DNA of 64,000 bases from JALYOC01 sp036675345 (GTDB taxonomy: Bacteria > Myxococcota > Myxococcia > Myxococcales > Myxococcaceae): the NCBI GenBank assembly GCA_036675345.1, contig JAKFFE010000022.1:317236-381235 (forward strand), written 5' to 3'. The notes beneath the pieces are model-generated. The model saw only the letters and a list, made by a program, of their open reading frames with translations. It did no database searches and was not told the origin of the DNA. Position 1 is the first letter of the stretch. The number at the start of each line of letters is the position of its first letter. The position numbers and the translations under genes were made by a program. Of this stretch, positions 51,849 through 61,238 are shown piece after piece.

Positions 51849-52315
51849 GGAACTCCCGGGCCGAGCTGTACTCCGGCAGCGAGGACGCCGACTCGGTGCA
51901 GCTGTGCGTGTTCCGGGTGGGCGCGGCGGAGTACGCCATCGACATCCGGCGGGTGCGGGAGATCCTCCCTGCCCAGCGGCTGACCCCGCTGCCGGAGGCG
52001 CCCGGGTGGGAAGGGGTGTTCGAGATCCGCGACACGGTGGTGCCGGTGCTGGACCTGCGGCGCCGTCTGGGCGCCACCCCCAGCGTGGCGGTGGGGAAGG
52101 AGAAGATCCTGATCTGCCTGCTGGGGCGCAGGCAGGTGGCCCTGGTGGTGGACGCGGTGGTCCAGGTGATGCGGACCCACCGCAGTGAGCTGCGCCCGGC
52201 GCCCAACGTCTCCGCCGGGCCCTATGTGATTGGCGTATGCGGGAGCCCGCCGGCGCTCAAGCTGCTGCTGGACGTCAAGGCGCTGCTCTCCCCGACCCTG
52301 GAGTCTCCGAAGTGA
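51845..52315 (+). CDS. cheW: CheW coupling protein
   Basis: A 156-residue CheW with the canonical sequence run: QLCVFRVGAAEYAIDIRRVREIL, GVFEIRDTVVPVLDLRRRLG and VALVVDAVVQVMR (family positions of receptor and kinase contacts, shown in parts). It begins at an ATG overlapping the previous TGA and ends overlapping the GTG of the HEAT-repeat gene. Two CheW-type proteins with one CheA suggest two kinds of array contact. Confidence 0.88.
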   Translation: MRNSRAELYSGSEDADSVQLCVFRVGAAEYAIDIRRVREILPAQRLTPLPEAPGWEGVFEIRDTVVPVLDLRRRLGATPSVAVGKEKILICLLGRRQVALVVDAVVQVMRTHRSELRPAPNVSAGPYVIGVCGSPPALKLLLDVKALLSPTLESPK

Positions 52316-54282
52316 CAGACGGTTCGAACGGCCCCGAGGAGGAGCGTTATCGCGCGGTGCTGGAGGTGGTGTTGGACCACTCCGGCGCCGCCACCGAGCT
52401 GTCTGCCTGGCTCAAGGATGGGTCCTGGCGGGTCCGCAAGGCCGCCGCCGAGCGGCTGGCGCAGGTCCCGGATCGGACGGAGGCGCTGGAGGTCCTGTTT
52501 GCGGCGCTGTCCGAGCGCGGGGAGCCCGGGGTACGCAACGCCGCCGCCGAGGCGCTGGCCAAGATGGGCCCCCGGGCCCTGGAGCCGGTGGCGGGGCTGC
52601 TGCGGCATTCGGATCCGGATCAACGGAAGTTCGCCGCCGAGATCCTGGGTCAGATGGGGCTGCCCAGGGCGGAACCGGCGCTGCTGCCGGTGCTCCACGA
52701 TGACGATCCCAACGTCCGCGCCGCCGCCGCCGAGGCCCTGGGCCGGGTGGGCGGACCGGACTCGGTGCGGCTGTTGCAGCTGGCGCTATCGGTGGACGAG
52801 CCGCTGTTGCAGCTGTGCGCGCTGGAGGCGCTGGCCGCGCTGGAGGCCCCGCCCCCGCTGCCCGCCCTGGCCTCGCTGCTGGAGCAGCCGCTGCTGCGGC
52901 GTGGCGCCTACCGGCTGACCGCCCAGCTTCCGGAGGCACCGGCCGCGGAGCTGATTGGTCGGGGCTTGAGCCTCCCCGCGGCCCGCCAGGCGGCGCTGGG
53001 CGCGCTGGGGGAGCTTTGGCAGCGCTGGCCGGTGGAGCGCGGCGCCGAGCTGGAGAACGTGCTGCGGCCCTTCGCGCTGGCGCTGACGGACGCGCAGCCG
53101 TGGGTCCAGGTGGCGCTGGAGGATGAGGACGACTCGGTGCGGCGCGGCGCGGTCTTCCTGGTGGGGCTGGCCGGGGGGACGCTGCCGTTGCTCCCGATCG
53201 CCGAGGCGGCCGGGGATCCGGTCCTGGCCCCGGTGGCCGCCCAGGTCCTCTCCCGGGTGGGGTCGTCAGCGGGCCGCGCGTTGCTGGCGCAGCTGCCCGG
53301 GCTCTCCCTCCAGGCCCGGGCGGTGGTGGGCGAGGCCTTGCTGCGCGCGGTGGACTCCGACTGGGTGCCGGCGCTGCTGGAGCTGAGCACCCAGGGGGAG
53401 CCGGACCTGCACCTGTTCGCGGTGCGCGCCCTGGGCCGGACCGGCGATGCCCGCGCCCTGACCCCGGTGGTGCTGGCGCTGGGCGAGCCGTCGGTGGCCC
53501 ACGCCGCCGCCCGGGCGCTGCGACGGCTGGGACGGGGCCACCGGGAGCGGACCTGCCAGCTGTTGGCCGAGCGGATCGAACAGCAGCCCTCGGCAGCGGC
53601 GATCCTGGCCTATGCGCGGATCGCCGGAGCGGAGGCCGCGGCCACCCTCCAGCGGCTTCGGCGCCAGCCGGATCCCACCCTCCGGGCGGCGGCGGTGGAG
53701 GGCGCGGCGGAGACGGGCGAAGGGGACCCACCGCTGCGGCTGGGCTTGAGCGACGAGGCGGCCATCGTCCGCGCCGCCGCGGCCCGGGCGCTGGGCCGGC
53801 TGGCTCCGACCCTGGCCGAGCCGCTGCTCCGGCTGGGCCTGGGCGACGCCAGCGCCGAGGTGCGGTTGGCGGCGATCGACGCGGCGGCGGAGTCCTCCTG
53901 CCAGGGAACGGTGCCGCAGCTGGAGCAGGCCGCGGGGGAGCCGGATGGCCAGGTGGCCTCCCACGCCATCCGCGCCCTGGTGCGGCTGGGGGCGCTGGGA
54001 CCGGAGTTGGTGTGGACCGCGTCCCGGCATCCGGATCCGGAGGTGGTGAAGGAGGTGCTGCAGGGGACCGCGTCGCTGGCCGAAGGAGAGCGCCTGGCGC
54101 TCTCGCTGCTGGCCCATCCCCGCTGGGATGTCCGCGCGGCGGCCGCGCGCGCGCTGGGCTCGGGCGGCTCGAAAGGCTCCAGTGCTGCGCTGGAGCAGGT
54201 CCGGACGGCGCTGAACACCGAGGCCGATCCGCTGGTGCGCCAGTGTCTGGCGGAGACGGCCCGCGTGCTGGGGCGCCGTTAG
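52312..54282 (+). CDS. HEAT-repeat (PBS-lyase-like) scaffold protein of the che operon
   Basis: A 656-residue alpha-solenoid. Most of it consists of 30-35-residue HEAT units with recurring signatures such as VRKAAAERLAQV, VRNAAAEALAKMG, VRAAAAEALGRVGG, VRAAAARALGRLA and VRAAAARALGSGG. It has no signal peptide. Such repeats bind proteins or pigments; PBS-lyase-type HEAT proteins have been reported in a myxobacterial chemosensory system (Che7, Cpc7). It sits between cheW and cheR with a GTGA overlap at its start, so it is an integral part of this pathway and may replace or bridge to a receptor. Confidence 0.85.
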   Translation: MTDGSNGPEEERYRAVLEVVLDHSGAATELSAWLKDGSWRVRKAAAERLAQVPDRTEALEVLFAALSERGEPGVRNAAAEALAKMGPRALEPVAGLLRHSDPDQRKFAAEILGQMGLPRAEPALLPVLHDDDPNVRAAAAEALGRVGGPDSVRLLQLALSVDEPLLQLCALEALAALEAPPPLPALASLLEQPLLRRGAYRLTAQLPEAPAAELIGRGLSLPAARQAALGALGELWQRWPVERGAELENVLRPFALALTDAQPWVQVALEDEDDSVRRGAVFLVGLAGGTLPLLPIAEAAGDPVLAPVAAQVLSRVGSSAGRALLAQLPGLSLQARAVVGEALLRAVDSDWVPALLELSTQGEPDLHLFAVRALGRTGDARALTPVVLALGEPSVAHAAARALRRLGRGHRERTCQLLAERIEQQPSAAAILAYARIAGAEAAATLQRLRRQPDPTLRAAAVEGAAETGEGDPPLRLGLSDEAAIVRAAAARALGRLAPTLAEPLLRLGLGDASAEVRLAAIDAAAESSCQGTVPQLEQAAGEPDGQVASHAIRALVRLGALGPELVWTASRHPDPEVVKEVLQGTASLAEGERLALSLLAHPRWDVRAAAARALGSGGSKGSSAALEQVRTALNTEADPLVRQCLAETARVLGRR

Positions 54283-54295
54283 GAGACCCTCCCCG

Positions 54296-55153
54296 GTGCC
54301 CTTCCGCGACGATACCCACCAGGAGATGACCCCGGAGGAGTTCCGGCTGCTGCGGGATCTGGTCTACGGCTACTGCGGGATCTACGTCCGCGACGATCTG
54401 AAGTTCGTCCTCGAGCGGCGGCTGTGGGGGAGGGTGGAGGCGCTGGGGCTCAAGGACTTCGCCTCCTACTACCGCTACCTGCGCTTCGACGCCGGCCGCC
54501 GCGCGGAGCTGGAGGCGGCGGTGGAGGTGGTGGCCACCAACGAGACCTACTTCTTCCGCGAGCCGCTGCAGCTCAAGGCGTTCACCGAGGAGCTGATCCC
54601 GCGGCTGTACGAGCGCTGCCGCCGCCTCCGGAGGCTGCGGATCTGGTCCGCGGGCTGCTCCACCGGAGAGGAGCCGTACACCATCGCCATGCTGCTGCGG
54701 GCCTCCGGCCGCTTCGAGGGCTGGGACGTCCAGGTCCACGGCACCGACATCTCGCGTCGGGTGCTGGAGGTGGCGCGGCGGGCGGAGTACGGCAGCTCTG
54801 CCCTGCGGGCCACCTCTCCGGAGGACCTGCAACGCTTCTTCGAACCGGCGCCGCCGCGCTACCGGGTCAAGGAGGAGATCCGGGCCCAGGTCAGCTTCGG
54901 CCAGGTGAACCTGGTCCAGGAGGAGACCCGGGAGCTGATCCCCCGCGTGGACGTGATCTTCTGCCGCAACGTCCTCATCTACTTCGATCCCGCCGCCCGC
55001 CGCCGGGTGCTCTCGCTGCTCTATGACCGCCTGTTCGAGGGCGGGTACCTGCTGCTGGGTCACTCGGAGAACCTGATCAACGTCACCGCCGACTTCGAGC
55101 TGGTCCACCTGGAGAACGATCTGGTCTACCGCCGTCCGGAGAGCATCCGATGA
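54296..55153 (+). CDS. cheR: Chemoreceptor methyltransferase CheR
   Basis: A 285-residue SAM-dependent glutamate methyltransferase. The N-terminal helical domain (about 12-75) is followed by TNETYFFREP, the SAM motif IWSAGCSTGEEPYTIAM, HGTDISRRVL and VIFCRNVLIYFD. It should methylate a chemoreceptor, though none is encoded here. The GTG start is preceded by TAGGAG, which includes the stop of the HEAT gene. Its TGA overlaps the cheB ATG. Confidence 0.94.
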   Translation: MPFRDDTHQEMTPEEFRLLRDLVYGYCGIYVRDDLKFVLERRLWGRVEALGLKDFASYYRYLRFDAGRRAELEAAVEVVATNETYFFREPLQLKAFTEELIPRLYERCRRLRRLRIWSAGCSTGEEPYTIAMLLRASGRFEGWDVQVHGTDISRRVLEVARRAEYGSSALRATSPEDLQRFFEPAPPRYRVKEEIRAQVSFGQVNLVQEETRELIPRVDVIFCRNVLIYFDPAARRRVLSLLYDRLFEGGYLLLGHSENLINVTADFELVHLENDLVYRRPESIR

Positions 55154-56196
55154 AGGGGGCGGGCCCGATCCGGGTGCTGGTGATCGACGACTCGGCCCAG
55201 AACCGTCGGGCGATCACCGAGGCGCTGGAGGGACCGGGAGACCTGCAGGTGATCGGTCGCGCCGCCGACGGCCAGGAGGGGCTGCGCCTGGCCCGGGAGC
55301 TGCGCCCGGACGTGATCACCCTGGACCTGGAGATGCCCCGGCTGGACGGGTTCGCCTTCCTGCGGGTGCTGATGGCCACCGTCCCCACTCCGGTGATCGT
55401 GGTCTCCAGCTACGCGCACCGGACCGACGTGTTCAAGGCGCTGGAGCTGGGCGCGGTGGACTTTGTGGCCAAGAAGGGAAGGGGCACCCGCGAGGAGCTG
55501 GAGGCGCTGGGCAAGGAGCTGGTGGAGAAGGTCCGGGGGGCCCGGGCCGCCCGCTCCACCCCGCGCAAGGACGCCCTCCCCGAGGAGCACCCCTTCCCGC
55601 TGGTGGTCTGCGTGGCCGCCTCCACCGGCGGTCCCCCCGCCATCCAGGGGATCGTGGAGAAGCTGGAGCGGGGACAACCGCTGACCCTGGTGGTGTGTCA
55701 GCACATGCCGCCCCGCTTCACCCAGGCCTTCGCCGAGCGGTTGGATCGGCTGGGGGCCTTCCGGGTCAAGGAGGCCCGGGACGGGGACCCGGTCGCGTCC
55801 GGGCACGTGTACATCGCCCCCGGAGGTCGGCAGCTGGAGCTGGCCCGGCGCGCGGGCGCCTTGACCCTGCGGGTGTCGCTGCCCACCGCGAAGGAGAAGC
55901 ACGCCCCCAGCGCCGACCGGCTGTTCCACAGCGCCGCCGCCGCCCTCGGGCCCCAGGCGCTGGCGGTGGTGCTGACCGGGATGGGCAACGACGGCGCCGA
56001 GGGCGCGGCGGCCATCTTCCGGGCGGGCGGGGAGGTGTGGGCGGAAGCGGAGCAGACCGCGGTGGTGTTCGGGATGCCGGCGGCGGCGATCGAGGCGGGG
56101 GCGGTCAAGCGGGTCCTGCCCCTGGAGAAGATCGCCCCCGAGCTGCTCCACGCCCTGAAGCGGAGGCTGCGCCGGGGCGGTGGTTCTGCTAACTAG
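55150..56196 (+). CDS. cheB: Chemoreceptor methylesterase CheB
   Basis: A 348-residue two-domain enzyme. The receiver carries phospho-acceptor Asp59 in ITLDLEMPRLDG and the Lys in VAKKG. The C-terminal esterase domain has the catalytic triad Ser158 (AASTGGP), His185 (CQHMPPRF) and Asp281 (GMGNDGAEG). It demethylates or deamidates receptors when phosphorylated by CheA. It overlaps cheR by four bases. Confidence 0.94.
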   Translation: MKGAGPIRVLVIDDSAQNRRAITEALEGPGDLQVIGRAADGQEGLRLARELRPDVITLDLEMPRLDGFAFLRVLMATVPTPVIVVSSYAHRTDVFKALELGAVDFVAKKGRGTREELEALGKELVEKVRGARAARSTPRKDALPEEHPFPLVVCVAASTGGPPAIQGIVEKLERGQPLTLVVCQHMPPRFTQAFAERLDRLGAFRVKEARDGDPVASGHVYIAPGGRQLELARRAGALTLRVSLPTAKEKHAPSADRLFHSAAAALGPQALAVVLTGMGNDGAEGAAAIFRAGGEVWAEAEQTAVVFGMPAAAIEAGAVKRVLPLEKIAPELLHALKRRLRRGGGSAN

Positions 56197-56203
56197 TCAG
56201 GGC

Positions 56204-56575
56204 ATGATTCGCGCCCTGGTGGTGGACGACTCACAGGCGATGCGCAAGAGCCTGGTCCACGCGCTCAAGCGGTTGACCCGGATCGAATGCGACGAGGCGC
56301 AAGATGGCGCCGAGGGCTTCAAGAAGTTCTCCGCCGCCCGCTACGACATCCTGCTCACCGACATCAACATGCCGCTGATGGACGGGCTGAAGCTGGTGAG
56401 CGTGATCCGCCAGAACCCGCTCCACGCCCAGATCCCGATCATCGTGATCACCACCGAGTCCGCCGCCGAGGACCGGGCCCGGGCGATGGCCCTGGGCGCC
56501 AGCGCGTACCTGGTCAAGCCGGTGCAGTCCCACACGGTGGTGGAGGCGGTGAAGGGGCTGCTGAAGCTGCAATGA
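56204..56575 (+). CDS. CheY-like receiver, last regulator of the chemosensory operon
   Basis: A 123-residue receiver: VVDDSQAMRK at 7-16, phospho-acceptor Asp53 in LTDINMPLMDG, the switch Thr in IVITTES and LVKPVQ. The start is the ATG at 56204; an upstream GTG would add eight residues. It overlaps the ABC transporter gene at its stop, which physically ties the chemosensory unit to the exporter. Two receivers in one operon suggest one output protein and one phosphate sink or second output. Confidence 0.9.
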   Translation: MIRALVVDDSQAMRKSLVHALKRLTRIECDEAQDGAEGFKKFSAARYDILLTDINMPLMDGLKLVSVIRQNPLHAQIPIIVITTESAAEDRARAMALGASAYLVKPVQSHTVVEAVKGLLKLQ

Positions 56576-57327
56576 CTCCCGTGGGCGCGCTGGAGGTGGT
56601 GGGGCTGACCAAGATGTACGGGGACCTCCGGGCAGTCTCCAACCTCTCCTTCGAGGTGGCCCCCGGGGAGATCGTCGGCCTGGTGGGACCCAACGGCGCG
56701 GGGAAGACCACCTCCCTGCGGTCCCTGGCCGGGATCATTCCGCCCACCCGGGGAGAGATCCGGATCTGCGGCCACGATCTGGTCGCCCATCCGGTGGCCG
56801 CCAAGCGGGAGCTGGCCTTTCTTCCCGACGAGCCTCGGCTGTTCGAGTACCTCACCGTCCGCGAGCACCTCAACTTCACCGCCCGGCTCTACAACGTCGC
56901 CGACTGGGAGCCCCGGGCGGACGCGCTGCTGGCGGAGCTGGAGCTGACCGACAAGCAGGACAAGCTGCCCTCCGAGCTCTCGCGGGGGATGAAGCAGAAG
57001 CTGTCGATCGCCTGCGGGTTCCTGCACTCCCCCCGGCTGGTGCTGCTGGATGAGCCGCTGACCGGGCTGGATCCGCTGGGGATCCGGAAGATGAAGCGGT
57101 CCATCGCCCAGCGGGCGGAGGACGGCGCGGCGGTGCTGCTCTCCTCCCACCTCCTCTCGCTGGTGGAGGAGCTGTGCCACCGGGTGCTGGTGATCGCCGG
57201 CGGCGAGCGGGTGGCCTTCGGTTCGATGGAGGAGATCCGTGCCCAGGTGGGCGCGGCCGGCGCCGGGACCTCGCTGGAGGATCTGTTCGTGCAGATCACC
57301 TCGGTCAACGGCGGACGAGGCGCCTGA
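56572..57327 (+). CDS. ABC exporter ATP-binding protein
   Basis: A 251-residue ATPase of the ABC-2-like exporter type: Walker A GPNGAGKTT (about 42-50), the Q-loop replaced in sequence style by LAFLPDEPRLFEYLTVREHL, the signature LSRGMKQKL, Walker B LVLLDEPLTGLDP and the H-loop LLSSHLLS. It starts with an ATG overlapping the receiver stop and is followed by its permease two bases later. The substrate is unknown. Confidence 0.9.
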   Translation: MTPVGALEVVGLTKMYGDLRAVSNLSFEVAPGEIVGLVGPNGAGKTTSLRSLAGIIPPTRGEIRICGHDLVAHPVAAKRELAFLPDEPRLFEYLTVREHLNFTARLYNVADWEPRADALLAELELTDKQDKLPSELSRGMKQKLSIACGFLHSPRLVLLDEPLTGLDPLGIRKMKRSIAQRAEDGAAVLLSSHLLSLVEELCHRVLVIAGGERVAFGSMEEIRAQVGAAGAGTSLEDLFVQITSVNGGRGA

Positions 57328-57329
57328 GG

Positions 57330-59045
57330 GTGGGGCTCTGGGCCGCGGCGCCGTTCCTGATCACCACCACCTTGAAGAACCGGGTGCTGGCCCAGGCGCG
57401 GCGGCTGAAGAACCCCAAGTACCTGGTGGCCACCGCCGCCGGCCTCTTCTACGTCTGGACCTTCTTCCTGCGCCGGTTGCTGATGCCGGGAAAGCGGGAA
57501 GGGGCGCCCTTCCCCCAGGAGGCGCTGCTGGCGATCGAGGGGCTGATGGTGGTGGGGGCCCTGGGGATCATCATCAGCGGCTGGGTGCTGGGGTCCAACC
57601 GGGCCGCGCTGCGGTACACCGAGCCGGAGATCCAGTTCCTGTTCGCCGGGCCGGTCTCCCGAAGGCAGGTCCTGCACTTCAAGCTGCTGCGGATGCTGCT
57701 GCCCACCCTGGTCTCCTCGGTGATCACCACCGTGTTCTTCGGGCGGGCGCTGGCCGGCAATCCGCTGTTCTTCGGGGTGGGCAGCTTCCTGGGGATCGGC
57801 GCCATCGGCCTGCACCTGACCGGCGCGTCGATGACCCGGGAGTCGCTGGCCCAGCATGGGCGGTACGGGCTGCGGCACCGGGTGGTGACCCTGGCGGTGA
57901 TCGGGGCGGTGCTGGGAGGCCTTGCCTGGTGGGCGCTGCAGTCCAGGCCGGAGCTGCCCCAGGGTTTGCAGCCCAAGGCCTGGGCGGCCTATGCCCGGGC
58001 GCTGTACGAGTCGGGGCCGCTGCGGATCCTGCTGTGGCCGCTTCGGGCCCCGATGGAAGTGGCGCTGGCGCAGGACCTCTCCGGGTTCCTCCAGGCGCTG
58101 CCGGGCGGACTGCTGGTGCTGGTGGCCAACTACCTGTGGGTGATCTCCAGTGATCACGCCTTCGAGGAGGCGTCGGTCCAGTACTCGGAGAGCTGGGCCC
58201 GGAAGGTGGAGGCGGCGCGGGGCGGAAAGCAGCGGCCGGTGATCTCCGCCAAGCCGTTCGGGTTGAAGCTGCGGGGGACCGGACGACCGGAGACCGCCCT
58301 GGTCTGGAAGAACCTGGCGGCGGTGCGTCGGCTGCTCCGGTTGGGGCTGGTCCCCGCCTTGCTGGGGATGACCGGCGCCACCGCGGTGCTGACCCTCAGC
58401 CTGCTGAGGGGCGAGACGCCGGATTGGATGCTGGCGGCGGCGGCGCTGGCTGCCGGCCTGGGCGCGCTGGTGGCCCTGGTGGGGCCCACCAGCATGGCGG
58501 TGGACTTCCGCCGGGATCTCCAGAACCTGGACGTCCTCAAGAGCCTGCCGCTGACCGGACGCCAGGTGGTGCTGGGCGAGCTGGCCGGCCCCTTCCTGGT
58601 GGTGGTGCTGGCGCAGTGGCTGCTGTTTGCCGCGGCGCTGCTGCTGGCGCTGGGACCCGGGGTGGCGCTGCCGCTGTCCACCCGGCTGATCGTGACTGCC
58701 AGCGCGATGCTGCTGGGGCCGGGGATCTCCGCCGCGGTGCTGGTGCTGATCAACGCCGGGGTGCTGCTGTTCCCCGCCTGGGTCAGCAACGAACCTCGCC
58801 GCGGCATCGAGGCGATGGGACAGCGGATGCTGACCCTGGCCGGCGGGCTGGTGGTGCTGTTGGTGGGGATCCTCCCGGCGACCCTGGTCGGCGGCGGGGT
58901 GTTCCTCCTGCTGGGCTGGCTGGGCCTGGGGCTGGGCGCCCTGTTGCCGGCGGCGCTGTTCGCCTCCGCGGTGCTCTTCCTGGAAGTGACGGTCTCCGTG
59001 GTGGGGATGGGGCGGCTGTTCGAGCGGCTGGACATCACCGAGTAG
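57330..59045 (+). CDS. ABC exporter permease
   Basis: A 571-residue polytopic protein with about 10-12 hydrophobic helices in two halves and a cytoplasmic loop near 285-330. It resembles 'putative ABC exporter' permeases, with the conserved opening FLITTTLKNRVLAQARRLKN and GRPETALVWKNLAAVRRLLR before the second half. It starts with GTG two bases after the ATPase stop and should form the membrane part of that exporter. Its TAG directly adjoins the stop of the convergent minus-strand gene, with no intergenic base. Confidence 0.8.
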   Translation: MGLWAAAPFLITTTLKNRVLAQARRLKNPKYLVATAAGLFYVWTFFLRRLLMPGKREGAPFPQEALLAIEGLMVVGALGIIISGWVLGSNRAALRYTEPEIQFLFAGPVSRRQVLHFKLLRMLLPTLVSSVITTVFFGRALAGNPLFFGVGSFLGIGAIGLHLTGASMTRESLAQHGRYGLRHRVVTLAVIGAVLGGLAWWALQSRPELPQGLQPKAWAAYARALYESGPLRILLWPLRAPMEVALAQDLSGFLQALPGGLLVLVANYLWVISSDHAFEEASVQYSESWARKVEAARGGKQRPVISAKPFGLKLRGTGRPETALVWKNLAAVRRLLRLGLVPALLGMTGATAVLTLSLLRGETPDWMLAAAALAAGLGALVALVGPTSMAVDFRRDLQNLDVLKSLPLTGRQVVLGELAGPFLVVVLAQWLLFAAALLLALGPGVALPLSTRLIVTASAMLLGPGISAAVLVLINAGVLLFPAWVSNEPRRGIEAMGQRMLTLAGGLVVLLVGILPATLVGGGVFLLLGWLGLGLGALLPAALFASAVLFLEVTVSVVGMGRLFERLDITE

Positions 59046-61238
59046 TCACTTCCCCAGCGCGTGCGCCGCCCGGAAGAGGACGGTCAAGAGGTGGCCGTCG
59101 TGCAGCAGGCGCGCCTGGTCCAGCAGCTCCTCCAGGTCCACCCAGCGCAGGGACGAGCCGGCGGCGGTGGCGGCGTCCACCTCGCACAGCAGCGGGTAGA
59201 CCACCTCCGGGGTGACCCCGGCGGAGGGGAAGTAGCGCCCCCCCAGCTGCCAGGTGTGACGGACGGTGACCTGGAAGTCCTGTCGCAGCCGCTGCTGCAC
59301 CCACTGTTGGGCCGCGTCCAGGGACTGGAGGTGCTGGGGGAGACGCCAGGCCGGACTGGTGACCAGCTCCGCGGTCTCGAAGTGCTGCCCCACCGCCGGC
59401 AGGTCGCGCAGCTCCAGTCCCACCTGAATGCCCTGGTCGGTCAGCAGGATCGGAAGCACGGACACGGTGTTGGCGCTCAGCGCGCGGGGGACCACGTATT
59501 CGAAGCGCGCGGTGCGCACCGCCTCGCCGTGTTCGTCCTCCTCGGCGAAGGTGCCCTCGCGGATCTCCAGGAAGGTGGGGGGCGCGTCGGGGAGCACCTC
59601 CCAGCCGGCGCCCCCGGCGCGGCCCAGCAACTGGGAGAGGGGGACGGGGGGCCGCGTTCCCGGCTGGACCTCCAGCCGTGGCGCGGCGCCGATCCACGGC
59701 TCCAGCGCGACCCCCCGCTCGCGCAGCAGCAGGTAGACCAGCAGCTCCAACCGGGCGTCGTACATCCCGCCCACCTGGCTGGCGCGCAGCAGCTGCTGGG
59801 CGTCCAGTTCACGCAGCTGTCCGGCGGAGCAGAAGGCGGTGGTGTTCGGCGTCTCCTGGGACTCGAAGCCGTCCCGGAGTTCGACCAGTCGCGCGCAGAC
59901 CAGCTCGTTGACCCCACCGGGGGAGGGGAAGAACAGCAGCTCCGGGCCCACGGCGCGGATCCGGTCCGCCCCCAGCCCGGACCGGCGGGCCAGCAGGTCG
60001 CGCACCAGGTCCTCCGAACCGCGCGCCTCGGCCACCGCGGTGATCGGCTCGGAGACGTACCCTCCCACGTTGATCCGCGAGAGCTCGTCGGCCTCGTGGC
60101 GGGCGTTGACGATCGGCCGGGGGAAGCCCTGCCGGGCCACCACCAGGATGCGGCCGTTGCGCTCGAACCAGGGGACCAGATCCACGGTGGGGTGGGGGCG
60201 GCGGACCAGCTCGAACTGCTGGCCGGTCTGTCGGTGCTGGAAGTGCTGCAAGGAGAGGAAGCGCGGAGGCTGCTCCCGGCGCCGGATCGCCTCTCGCAAG
60301 AGGACGCCCCGCCGGGGTCCCACCCGCTCTCCCACGATCACATAGTTGGTGGGAGGGAAGGGGAGCGGCTCCCCGCGCAGGTCCCGGATCATCACCTTCC
60401 CCAGGAAGCGGTGGGAGACGATCCACGGGTTGTGCACCTCCTGGGAGACCAGGATCCGCAGGCCCAGCCGGCGGAACTCCTCCTCGAAGTCCGCCTGGGA
60501 GAAGTAGGTGTACTCCTCCAGCAGCTCGGTCTCCCAGTCGCGGCGGTAGTCCTTGCGGAGCAGGAACTCGGCGGCGGCGCGGCGGGGAAGCTTGAAACGG
60601 GCGAAGCCCGCGGGCGCGCCCGGGACCTGGGCGAAGGGCACCGGCCAGTCGGGGTTGACGCTGCTGCGGAAGCCGTGCGCGAAACGGTGGAAGAGCGCGG
60701 TGGTGGACAGCTGGGGGACCTCGCCGTCGTCGGCGCCATCGGTGGTGGGGAGGTCCAGCAACACCATCGGCGGGCCGCGGCCGATCACGAAGTCGCGGAT
60801 CACCACCACCCCGCCGACCTTGAGTTGACGGGCCTGGGCCTCCAGGGCCGAGCGCACCCGGTCCGCGTCGAAGGCGTTGAAGCTGGTCACGTGGTGCAGC
60901 ACCGAGGAGTTGAGGATCCCGTCCAGGGACCCACCCTCGAACAGCGGCCGGCCGATGTCTCCCTCCCGGTACTCCAGATTCGGGAGCCGGTAGGTCTGCT
61001 GGGCCAGCTCCACCGAGACCGGGTTGATGTCCACCCCCACCAGGTGGAGCTGGGGATGCAGCGTGGCCAGCTGCCAGGTCCCCAGCCCCGAACCGGAGCC
61101 CATGTCCGCGATCCGTCCGCGGGTCGGAAAGTGCGCGGTGGTGTACGCGACCTTCTGCTGCATCGACGCGTCCATCCCGGCGAAGTACGAGGCGTAGGCG
61201 GTGGCGTCGCCGCGGTGCTGCTTGGTGTAGCCCGACAT
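59046..61238 (-). CDS. SAM-dependent methyltransferase with a large C-terminal region
   Basis: A 730-residue protein. The first 250 residues are a class I methyltransferase: motif I IADMGSGSGLGTW (43-55), the acidic strand-2 end VGVDINPVS, GDIGRPL and a conserved LNSSVLHHVTSF. The C-terminal 430 residues have two stretches (about 320-430 and 560-725) of strand-rich sequence with PSPGGVNELV and SAGVTPEVVYPLLCEVD. These faintly recall Nudix folds but lack the catalytic REUxEExGU box. The start is the ATG at 61238; no clear Shine-Dalgarno is seen and the codon lies in a hairpin. It is downstream of the vWA and nicotinamidase-like genes on the same strand. Confidence 0.7.
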   Translation of the reverse strand: MSGYTKQHRGDATAYASYFAGMDASMQQKVAYTTAHFPTRGRIADMGSGSGLGTWQLATLHPQLHLVGVDINPVSVELAQQTYRLPNLEYREGDIGRPLFEGGSLDGILNSSVLHHVTSFNAFDADRVRSALEAQARQLKVGGVVVIRDFVIGRGPPMVLLDLPTTDGADDGEVPQLSTTALFHRFAHGFRSSVNPDWPVPFAQVPGAPAGFARFKLPRRAAAEFLLRKDYRRDWETELLEEYTYFSQADFEEEFRRLGLRILVSQEVHNPWIVSHRFLGKVMIRDLRGEPLPFPPTNYVIVGERVGPRRGVLLREAIRRREQPPRFLSLQHFQHRQTGQQFELVRRPHPTVDLVPWFERNGRILVVARQGFPRPIVNARHEADELSRINVGGYVSEPITAVAEARGSEDLVRDLLARRSGLGADRIRAVGPELLFFPSPGGVNELVCARLVELRDGFESQETPNTTAFCSAGQLRELDAQQLLRASQVGGMYDARLELLVYLLLRERGVALEPWIGAAPRLEVQPGTRPPVPLSQLLGRAGGAGWEVLPDAPPTFLEIREGTFAEEDEHGEAVRTARFEYVVPRALSANTVSVLPILLTDQGIQVGLELRDLPAVGQHFETAELVTSPAWRLPQHLQSLDAAQQWVQQRLRQDFQVTVRHTWQLGGRYFPSAGVTPEVVYPLLCEVDAATAAGSSLRWVDLEELLDQARLLHDGHLLTVLFRAAHALGK

